Source: Bilabrum cf. latius (lineage: Eukaryota; Bigyra: Bicosoecida; Bigyra; Bicosoecida). From it: a stretch of 64,000 bases of DNA. The notes below the pieces were generated by a model. That model did not search any database and was not told the origin of the DNA. It was given only the letters and a program-made list of their open reading frames with translations. The DNA lies in the NCBI GenBank assembly GCA_965178125.1, contig OZ237759.1, positions 682,001 to 746,000 on the forward strand. The letters are read 5' to 3'. Shown here piece after piece: positions 56,697 to 64,000 of the stretch (within the stretch, counting starts at the first letter, position 1; each line of letters starts with the position of its first letter). The translations under genes and the position numbers were made by a program.

Positions 56697-59600
56697 TCAC
56701 GGCAGCACCTGAAGGGCGATATCCTGCTCCACCTCGAACGCCACGTCGCCCATCCCTAGCGTGGTGTTGAAGCCGCTGGGGAAGGGTGGCTGCGGCCCGT
56801 CAAGGTAAATGGGCGCCCCCCTCTGCCACGGGAGGATCTGCAGAAGAACATTCGTCGGCGAACCTTCACGAAGCGCTCCCATGTGGGCAAACCGGTTGAA
56901 TCCGATCGTCAGGGGTATCCCAGGGGCGTACTGCTGGTCGTACATGAACACGCCATTCATCGGCGCCCCGCTGCCAGGGCCGCTCCCGAAACCCAAGTAT
57001 TCCGGATCAAGAGAAGAAGGGTTCGTGTAGTAGGCGCGCACCACGTCGCCCCACCAGGGCAGCACCATGCGCACGTCTGTGCGGCAGCTACCCCCAGCGG
57101 GTCTCGATCCCGGGTCTGGGCCGTAGGAGCATGGGGTGCTGCCCGCTGGGGCCGCGTGCGGGTAGAAATCGATCTCGAACTCGGCTGAGACGTTGAAATC
57201 CGCATCACGAGGTTCCGCAGCGGCGCCTTTCGGGCCGATGGGGATGTGACGAGCGGGTCCTGCCCGACGGACAAGCCCGCTGTTCACGGTCACGTTGCGG
57301 ATGGCGGGTGCGGGAGATGACCCAATGAACGCAGTGAATGCGCCACGCTTCTCCTGCTCCATGTTCCCTGTGCCGGGCGGACAGCCGGCACCCTTAGGGT
57401 AATGACTGCCCTGCAATACACCCGGATTCGATGCACCGCCATGGGATGCACCAGGCGCGTCGGGCATGCACAGCCCAGTGGGGGCCGGCAGCATCAGGAT
57501 CTCTACGTCTGGCGCAGCGCCTCCTGCCTCGCCCGATGATGGCGACCCGGCGGATGGAAAACCGGAAGTGGCGTTGACCTGGATCCTGACCTGGTCACTG
57601 TCTCCCGCGGTCGCAATCACCGCACCTCGTGTGACGATTGCGGTGTCCACGCCGGCCACCCTCTCCCTGTAGGTGGCCAAACCCGTGGGCTCGTCCAGCA
57701 CGACAATGGCCACTTCGGCTCCGTCCGATGCGGCTTTGACCACGATGGCCTCCTCCAGCCCCGGGAGGAGGCCAGGGAACACGTAGTTCCCGCCCCGCCT
57801 CACAGGGGTCACGGTGGAAGACACCACGGAGCTGATGCCGTCCTGCTCCAGGCCGACCTCGATACCGAGCCCGCTGCCATCGCCGCCGTTCATATTCGCG
57901 CTCCCGTTGCTGTAGATCCCTTCGATAGCGGTCAGGAACACGGTCACCTTGTTCCCTGGGGAACACACAGCGAAGAGGGGCTGGGCCGTGGCGTGGCTCA
58001 CCACCACCCCCGCACCCAGTGGGCTACCTCCCGGGGAACAACTGGCCGTGGCACCAGCGCTGATCGAGTCCGTGTGTGTAGTTGCATCTCTCGCATGTCG
58101 GTCGCCCATCGTGGCCGATGGCGCCCTGCGCTTGGGCTGCTCCCACGCCGTGCGAATCGGGCTTGGATCGCTCTGCAGGTCGGCCACGTCCCAGCCCATT
58201 ATAAACTGGCCGTACGCCCCGGGAGCGATTGAGAGGGGCGCCGAGCCGTTGGGCGGGAACATGCGGGTCTCGTTCCCGGGAAGGTGGATCGTAAGCCGCA
58301 CGCCGTCGTGATGGGCGAAGGACTGTCCCCGCCCGTAGCTGTTGATACCAAGCAGCACCGGCTGCTGGCTGGCGGCGCCGCGCACGTAGGTTCCGCTAGC
58401 AGGGGCGGGGTTGGCACGCACCGCCCAGCGCAGCGTGGTGGTATCAGTTGTACCCGTCGGGCGGATCGTCGGCAGGTAGGTGGTCAAAGAGGCCAGCGCG
58501 GGCCCTGCCGAGTGCAGCAGCAGGTGCAGCCTCCTCATAGAGTGGTAGTGTTCCCTCACCTGATGGAAGGATCCCAGAGGGGCCTAGTAATCGTAGTCCA
58601 GCACGGGCATGTCGTTCGAGCCACCCGAGTACTGGGCCTCTTGCATGTAAGACAGCTTAGCGATCGGATTAACGCTGCCCTGGTAGATGTAGTATCCCCC
58701 CGAGGCAGTTCCGCTGAGCGACTAAACGGTTGCAACCGGCCCGATATCGGATGGGGGAACAACAACCCGTCTATGGTAGGCGGTGCTCATGCCGTCGCCC
58801 ACCTCTATCTCCAGCTGGGGGTAGGTGCCGTTTGGGTGGAACCCCGTGGTGGAGGGAAGGTACCCCCCTGATGGGGGGTCGGGTTGTGTGTTCCTCGGCC
58901 AGAATTGGGACACGTACACCCCCACGTTGGGGACGAGTTCCCCGTATGGGACACCCTGCATGGTGGGCCACTCCGTCTTTAGGAAGTAAGGGGCGTCAAT
59001 GCCCGCTTGTTGCAGGGCGATCTTCTTGAGGGCCAGGAGGTACTGAGGGTCGCAGCAGTACTCATTATCCACCTGCGAGGGAGGAAAGTGGAGGCAGGTA
59101 CGATGGAGAAGGAATGAAACATTGAGACGCACAGGATTCAATGCAATCGGTCAGGTTTGCATAGGTCACACTCGGTTGCCTCACCTGGAACGAGAACACG
59201 CCCCCACCGTCCTTCCACAGGTGACCCTGAATCTGCTCCCCCTCTTGCTGGTACAGAAGTGTGGCGAGTGCGAGGAACTTGGGGTCTGTGGACCTGAGCT
59301 TGACCTTGCCCTCGCTGGCCAGCGCCTGCAGCCAGTCGGGGAACCCGCCCCCCCTGGCCTCTCCGTGGGACCACGGGCCCCCGCGCATGAGAACTCCGAG
59401 TCCTAGCTCATCTGTTCGGTTCAAAAAACCGTCCAGGGACCGTCGCCCGTCCCAGCGCCACTTGTTCTGCTCCTCTTCGGAATGCAGCCAGAACTGGTAT
59501 GTCTGGATCGAGTCCAGGCCGCCGGCGCGCATGCGCAGCAAAGCTGTGCGCCATTCGTTGGCCGGAAGCCTCGCAAAATGGAGGGATCCATGGACTGGGA

Positions 59601-60075
59601 CCCACCTGGAGCTACCGAGGGTCCAGCTCAGCGAATCCATGCCAACCTTCACTCCGCCTTTGCTCGCGGGCGCTTTGCTCGTTCCCGCGGCCGGGATTCG
59701 CACTGGAGCTGGCGGCAAGTTTGTTGCATTCACCACAAATTCAGACCCCGGAGGCGGGTCTCGGGCAGCAGACACCCATCCATCCACGGACTTGCAGTAC
59801 TGAATGCTTGAGGCTGGACCGGCCCAGCAGCCCTTTGTTGCGCATGGAAGCGAAGAGTCGGGACACCATTGCCAAATATCACACAACGGATCACTGTCGC
59901 AGCATGCTTGACGACAGGAGTCAGCATCGGACGCGGAAGGCACGCCCGAGAGTCCCCAGCACTGGACGTTCGATTTGTCGACAGGAAACTAGTCCTTGCA
60001 TGGCTTTCCTTTGCAGCCGCTTGACACGGTATGACATGAAATGAACACTAACGCACTAGTTATGAGCGTTTGCAT
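56697..60075 (-). CDS. Secreted GH35 beta-galactosidase-like enzyme (1088 aa)
   Basis: Inferred exons are 59185-60075 and 56697-59072 (minus strand), with a 112-bp intron (GTGAGG donor, CTCGCAG acceptor), ending in TGA. A signal peptide (MQTLITSALVFISCHTVSS) precedes a Cys-rich domain of about 60 residues. The GH35 barrel follows: PVHGSLHFARLPANEWR, QTYQFWLHSEEE, MRGGPWSHGEARGGGFPDWL, and the acid/base motif FSFQVDNEYCC formed exactly across the splice junction (Glu near residue 301). LEIEVGDGMSTAYHRR holds the likely nucleophile region. The C-terminal half is beta-rich. Predicted reaction: removal of beta-linked galactose. TAG at 58584 lies in YDY-x-APLGSF, normally Gln in bacterial-type GH35 (SYDFQAPLGEF). 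Others are at 58722 and 59989. The barrel resembles bacterial GH35 more than fungal ones, so an old transfer is possible. Confidence 0.85.
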
Positions 60076-60149
60076 CGCAGCGCGTGACGATCCTCACTCT
60101 TCATCGACCACAGCGATGTACTACCATTTTAGAAGATCAAGCAGCCTAA
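60076..60149. promoter_or_regulatory. Very short divergent intergenic region, 74 bp
   Basis: AT-rich DNA between the GH35 start (minus) and the first ATG of the next plus-strand gene. If the second candidate ATG of that gene (60237) is used, the region widens to 161 bp and includes a T12 run. Confidence 0.4.
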
Positions 60150-63100
60150 ATGGAGCATAACAGAGAATACACAATACAACTTAGAATTGCAATCGCCCGA
60201 TTGACAGTGCATATTCTAGCATTCTTTTTTTTTTTGATGAGCTGGTTCAGGCCAAGTGGCACGCGCACAACGCAGCCAGTTCAAAGGCAAACAGGCGGTG
60301 AATCAATCGGCCAAGCGAGCGAGCAAAGCAGCGACGTTGCTTCGATTGAAGCCGTGGCAAACACAGAGTAGTACGTAAAAGCAATACATGCCATTAAGGC
60401 ATTATCTGGGCCTGCTCTAGCCACCCTTAGTGCCGATCCGCTCGGTAAGAATGCATAGCAGCTGGAAGAGCACCTGCAGTTCGTCTCCACAGCTTTGTAC
60501 CGGCTGCCCCGGTCAGTATGGAACAGCTCCCCCATGCTGTTAAATTTGTTTGATACTGAACAAAGCAGCAGTATTGTGAAGGAGGTCTGTCAGGTCCTGA
60601 ACAGCCGCGGACTTCCGGCAACGCTGCTGGCAGAGGCAGCCAAGCTTGCGCACTCGCTGTCTCGTCCGAATTCGTCCCAGCGCCACTTTGCGGGGAATGA
60701 AATTGGGCTCAGTGCAGCGATGCTATTGCGCGACAATGCTGATAGCAAAGCGCTAGTCGTGCCATTGACGGCTGTGCTGTTCAACGTTTTGAGCGAGCCT
60801 TCAATCGGGAAGGAGTTTGTGGAAGCCGGGGGCATGGAGAGTGCGGGTCTCGCGTGGAGGAAGCACATGGACAGCAACTTTGTGTGCAGCAACATGCTGG
60901 GGCTGGTGACGAGCCTGATGTCGTAGTTTTTGGCAGGCGAGCACGGGGATGGTCTTGTGCACGCGGACTTCGCCGAGCAGCTAGTGTGGCTGTGCTCCGT
61001 GTGCGTGCGGCAGGGCGGCGTGAATCGTTAGCACCGCGAGTCGTTTGATATCGCCAGAAAGTGCATGCGTGTTGCGACTATCGCTTCATCTGTGTCTAGC
61101 CGAAGCGGGGACAGCCGGTAGTTGTGGCTTGATGCGGTGCTTGGCGTGGATGGCGCGCATGGCATGAGTCAGTCGTGGAGCCCCTCCGATCTGGCGTTAG
61201 GGAACAAACGCAAAGGAAACGGCGCTGCGGGACCGGGGAAATAGTCTGTGATCCGTCCGTGCTGTCTGCCAGCTCTGCTGGTGAGTGAGCTGGCGCCGAG
61301 GGTGGAGCGACTGGCAACGGGTGGATCTGTGACCGGGCCCGGCGGGCTGCTGTCGGGGGAACACACTGGGCTGCGGGACGATGCACAGCGGATGCTGCAC
61401 TGTGTGTGCCAGCGGGCAGGGGCATGGGGCCAATAGCTGCAGGGGCGAATGGCCTCGGGTTTCTCTGGTCTCGGGGGGGCGATTCAGGGGGCGGTGCGCC
61501 TGAGCTCGGTGGCTCGCCGTGTGGGAGTGGGCTGTCGGGAGGGGAGTAAGGGCGTGGGGGCTGTGGTGCTGGATCTGGTGAGTCGGGTGAGCGTATCTGA
61601 CATGCAGGAGACGATGGGCGGCTAGGTGGAGGGGGGTGGGGCTGCGTCTGCCACCCTATCGCGCGAGTCGGGATCGGGGGCAACGGCGGTGCCGATGTCG
61701 CAACGCCGTGTAGATACCAATTGTAAGAAGGATGTGGGTCGTCGGGAGGTGCTTGCGGCAGCAATGCAGTGCGCATGGGAGAAGAAGGGAGGCCCGAGCG
61801 TGGGAGGCACCGGGGGCGGGGAGGGTGTATCCTGGGACAGCCAGACCGAGGAGGCTGCGGGTGAGCTAGTGGAGCTGGCTGGCAGCTTGGTGGGGGTGGA
61901 TGGCGTGCTCGCCGTGGTGCGATCATAGGGCATGGGGCAGCGGTCGCTGGTGCTGCGGGCGGCGGAGTATGTGCTGGCCGTGACGACGTCTGGTCGCGCT
62001 GGCGGATCGCTTGCTGGCGTTGTGGATTTCGCAGAGGCGGCGCTGGAGGCATTCGGCACATCGGACGGTCCCATCGCAGAGACGGTGCTGGAGAGTCTGT
62101 ACTTCGCGTGCTTCCGTCAGGGGGTGCGGGAGCGACTGGTGGGGGGCAAGGGGTACGAGCTGTGTCGCAGCGCTGGTTCGCGTTGGGACGGAGGTGGAGC
62201 TCATAGTCGTGTCCATGATTTCACTCGCGGCGTGCAGGTGCTGTGCGAAAAAGAGCTTCGGAATGCGGCTAGGCTGCGGGCCCGGCAGGAGCAGCAGAGG
62301 CAGCAGCAGCAGCAGCAGGAGGCTGAGGCTCGAGCGGCATAGCAGGCCGCTGCAAGCGCTGATGGTGATCGGGATGGGGATCGGGATCGGGATGGGGATG
62401 GGGATGGGGACAGGGGACGCGAGGCTGGTGTTGCTAGTCCAGATGTCACGGGCGGCTTGCTAGATGGCATGCAGCAGATGGAGTAGATTCAGCAGCAGCT
62501 AGGACAGCTCGAGGGTCGCGTAAGATAGGTGGTGGGCGATCATGAGCTTGATTCTGCTGCCCATGAAGCCGTGGCTGGGAACCGGAGCAGCTTGGGCGAG
62601 CTAAGCGCTAGGGTAGCGCGGATGCAGGCCATGTTCGAGGCCGCGAGCCGCATCAGCGGCGGAGATGAGCAGCTGCGAAGTCGCGTACAGGTGGCTCACG
62701 GCTCTTCCCCTGCCAGTGGAAGCGAAGAGCCGGCATCGGGGGGCGTGGGGCGCTCTTCTAGCGGCGGAGCATGTGCAACCCTGGGAGAGTTGATGGCGGC
62801 GGCGATGGATGCTACGGGCAATGCAGATGGAGCTGCTCCCCTTGAGCATGAGGAGTATGGCAGGTATGAATTGTAGTCGGACGAGGAAGAGGAAGAGGAA
62901 GAGGAAGAAGAAGAGGAAGAAGAAGAGGAAGAGGAAGAGTAGGGTGGCGCAAGGGGGAGGGATTCCCCGCAGCACGGTATAGTCGCCCACCCTGCAGCTG
63001 CGTCTGCAGATTTGGACAGCTAGCAAGTCTTCGCTGGCATGCAAGCAATGGAAGAGTTCGCTGACTCGATATCAGCAAGTGCTGATTCCATGCCGAGCTG

Positions 63101-63347
63101 GGGCGCGCTGAGCGCGGGGGTGCAGGGAAGGCTGGAAGGGGCAGACCATGAGGGCGTCTGGGGGGACCTGCAGGAGGGGCACGCGGAGGAGGTGCAGCCC
63201 GAGGAGTAGGCAGGAGGAGGGCTAGTCGGTGGGTGGTAGCCAGGCAGTGGCAGTGGCAGGGGCAGTGGCAGTGGCAGTGGCAGGGGCAGTGGTCGTGGTC
63301 GTGGGCGCGGGGGTGATCGAAGGAGGCGGAGAAGCCGGGGTCGATGA
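60150..63347 (+). CDS. Unrecognised helical protein with acidic and RG-rich C-terminus (up to 1065 aa)
   Basis: The frame runs from ATG 60150 (or ATG 60237, see below) to TGA 63345-63347, with about 17 TAG and no TAA or TGA. Residues from about 60380 to 62270 form Leu/Ala/Val-rich helical segments such as VVPLTAVLFNVLSEPSIGKEF, suggestive of an armadillo/HEAT-like or other all-helical scaffold, but no family signature is certain. A Gln-rich run, an Asp/Gly/Arg run, a Glu-only stretch (62880-62940) and a Gly-Ser/Arg-Gly tail follow. TAG codons sit inside or beside Gln runs (62340, 62484). With ATG 60150 the N-terminus has a hydrophobic stretch containing Phe encoded by a T12 tract; with ATG 60237 this is absent, and the T tract would be promoter or 5' UTR. 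I favour neither strongly. Confidence 0.6.
62880..62940 (+). repeat. GAA/GAG run encoding poly-Glu
   Basis: About 20 consecutive Glu codons alternate GAA and GAG, flanked by in-frame TAG at 62874 and 62940. It belongs to the C-terminal low-complexity part of the helical protein. Confidence 0.9.
63240..63300 (+). repeat. GGCAGT/GGCAGG hexamer run encoding Gly-Ser/Gly-Arg tail
   Basis: Short hexamer units in frame encode an alternating Gly-Ser/Arg tail at the C-terminus of the helical protein, ending in a very basic segment before TGA. Confidence 0.8.
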
Positions 63348-63495
63348 ATTGTGGGCTCTTAGACTGTTGCTATTCCGCGTCTTGATTGCCGCATATCAAG
63401 TATCTAAGCCTCTCAAAAGAAAGTACCCTCAACCGCCTCCGCATTAGTCGGTTCCGGTCTAGCTTGCTATCGCGCAACAGGATCCACTCGGGGGC

Positions 63496-64000
63496 ATGAG
63501 CAGGCTGCTTCGGGCGTCTTCGGCAATTGTCAGAGGCATTTCTCGGAATGTTACAGATGGGCTGCGTATTGAAGCTGGGGGAGCTTCAGTATCATTTCGG
63601 CAAGCACAGATGCAACACTTCGCCTACCAGGACAGCCTCCACACCCTTTTAAGTCATGGTGGTTCAACGGCCAGAATTTACGAGATTCCAGCCGATGATG
63701 ACATGCCAGATTGCTGTTTCGTCGAAGACACGGTCATAGTTCAGCCGGGGAGGCGCGCAATGATAACGCGACCTGGTGCTGCCGAGCGTCGGCTAGAGTT
63801 GCCGGCTATGCGAGAGTGCTTGGAGGGACTAGGTTGTGAAGTATCTAGCATCAATGATGCAACCCGCGCAACAATAGACGGAGGGGATGTTTTGTACACT
63901 GGAGACGCGTACTTTGTCGGGCTGTCTCGACGCACGAATGCGGCCGGCGCGGCGAAACTCAGAGTGGCCGCCGGGGGTATTCCAGTCGTGGAGGTGCCCA
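63496..64000 (+). CDS. DDAH: Dimethylarginine dimethylaminohydrolase, 5' part (3' end outside window)
   Basis: The frame opens at ATG 63496 and runs off the window after 168 codons. It matches DDAH of the amidinotransferase/pentein fold, which hydrolyses methylated arginines to citrulline and methylamines. Recognisable segments are a start of the type AIVRGISRNVTDGLR, then AQMQHFAYQDSLHTLLS, YEIPADDDMPDCCFVEDTVIV (with a catalytic-site acidic residue), TRPGAAERR, and ATIDGGDVLYTGDAYFVGLSRRTN. These align in order and spacing with animal and bacterial DDAH. The catalytic Cys and His near the C-terminus are outside the window. No TAG occurs in the visible part. The 148 bp upstream separate it from the previous plus-strand gene. 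Confidence 0.92.
   Translation, partial: MSRLLRASSAIVRGISRNVTDGLRIEAGGASVSFRQAQMQHFAYQDSLHTLLSHGGSTARIYEIPADDDMPDCCFVEDTVIVQPGRRAMITRPGAAERRLELPAMRECLEGLGCEVSSINDATRATIDGGDVLYTGDAYFVGLSRRTNAAGAAKLRVAAGGIPVVEVP

Noticed and set aside
1-64000. TAG codons as pseudogene decay or sequencing errors
   Set aside because: Only TAG appears in the otherwise open frames, never TAA or TGA. Frames are not shifted, domains are intact, and paralogues exchange TAG with Gln codons. Decay or error would hit all three stops and produce frameshifts.
1-64000. Pyrrolysine, selenocysteine or programmed stop readthrough as the explanation
   Set aside because: The TAGs are numerous, occur in many unrelated genes, often lie in low-complexity sequence, and have no associated downstream structure that I could see. 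Global reassignment is simpler.
1-64000. UAG = Leu or Tyr
   Set aside because: Sites opposite TAG in the paralogue pair and in GH35/GH27/BART families are polar (mostly Gln, also Glu or Lys), and TAG adjoins CAG runs. Leu or Tyr would not fit these positions.
1-64000. tRNA genes, in particular a suppressor tRNA-Gln(CUA)
   Set aside because: I looked through the intergenic gaps and did not find a convincing cloverleaf with T-loop GTTCRA and A/B boxes. A tRNAscan run would be decisive.
1-64000. Bacterial or organellar origin of the window
   Set aside because: Spliceosomal GT-AG introns, BART and WRAP73 homologues, signal-peptide exons and long intergenic gaps argue for a nuclear genome. No operons or ribosome-binding sites were seen.

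Overview
The window looks like nuclear DNA of an unidentified, GC-rich, probably flagellated protist. Supporting signs are spliceosomal introns (six inferred, all with GTGAG donors and AG acceptors), cilium/centrosome-type genes (an ARL2BP/BART homologue and a WRAP73 WD-repeat homologue), secretory signal peptides, and very long coding regions. No rRNA, tRNA, CRISPR array, insertion sequence or prokaryotic operon was seen.

The central observation is that TAG is not a stop here. Under the standard code the window breaks into dozens of short ORFs. On each gene strand these fragments lie in one common frame, each ends in TAG, and the sequence between them is free of TAA and TGA. Read with TAG as an amino acid they join into 16 coherent genes with roughly 120 in-frame TAG codons in total. 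One frame runs 14.7 kb with 44 TAG and no TAA or TGA. Terminal stops are TGA, with one TAA. Three kinds of evidence point to glutamine: two paralogues in the window exchange TAG with CAG and TAG with CAA at aligned positions; TAG falls at sites that are usually Gln in GH35 and GH27 enzymes and in a BART-domain protein; and TAG sits inside CAG/CAA runs.

Layout: 1-1560 (+) 3' part of an unrecognised repeat-bearing gene; 2017-6275 (-) large secreted, single-pass, beta-propeller-like protein; 6881-7717 (+) ARL2BP homologue; 8088-22775 (+) giant membrane protein kinase of about 4895 aa whose kinase domain is split by about 1440 residues; 23076-24256 (-) cytosolic malate dehydrogenase; 24492-33662 (+) secreted protein of about 3008 aa with methyltransferase-like segments; 33846-36268 (-) WRAP73; 36369-37856 (+) secreted GH27 alpha-galactosidase-like enzyme; 38749-45105 (+) NADPH-oxidase/ferric-reductase-like membrane protein of 2118 aa; 45556-46905 (+) and 52099-53184 (+) paralogous four-helix membrane proteins, enclosing a minisatellite ORF (47023-47817) and a 1244-aa low-complexity protein (48148-51882); 53919-56378 (-) secreted hydrolase-like protein; 56697-60075 (-) secreted GH35 beta-galactosidase-like enzyme; 60150-63347 (+) unrecognised 1065-aa helical protein; 63496-64000 (+) 5' part of dimethylarginine dimethylaminohydrolase.

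Several genes are divergently paired over short gaps (74 to 605 bp), which suggests shared promoter regions. Three secreted glycosidase-like proteins and a large ectodomain protein suggest use or remodelling of extracellular polysaccharide. The DNA also carries highly iterated short motifs, notably the palindrome GGTTGCAACC (seven copies, always in the same codon phase), GCGCGGCGCC and TGTGACGAG. All product calls rest on motif recognition by eye. Exon boundaries were inferred from frame, GT-AG signals and family alignment, without transcript evidence.
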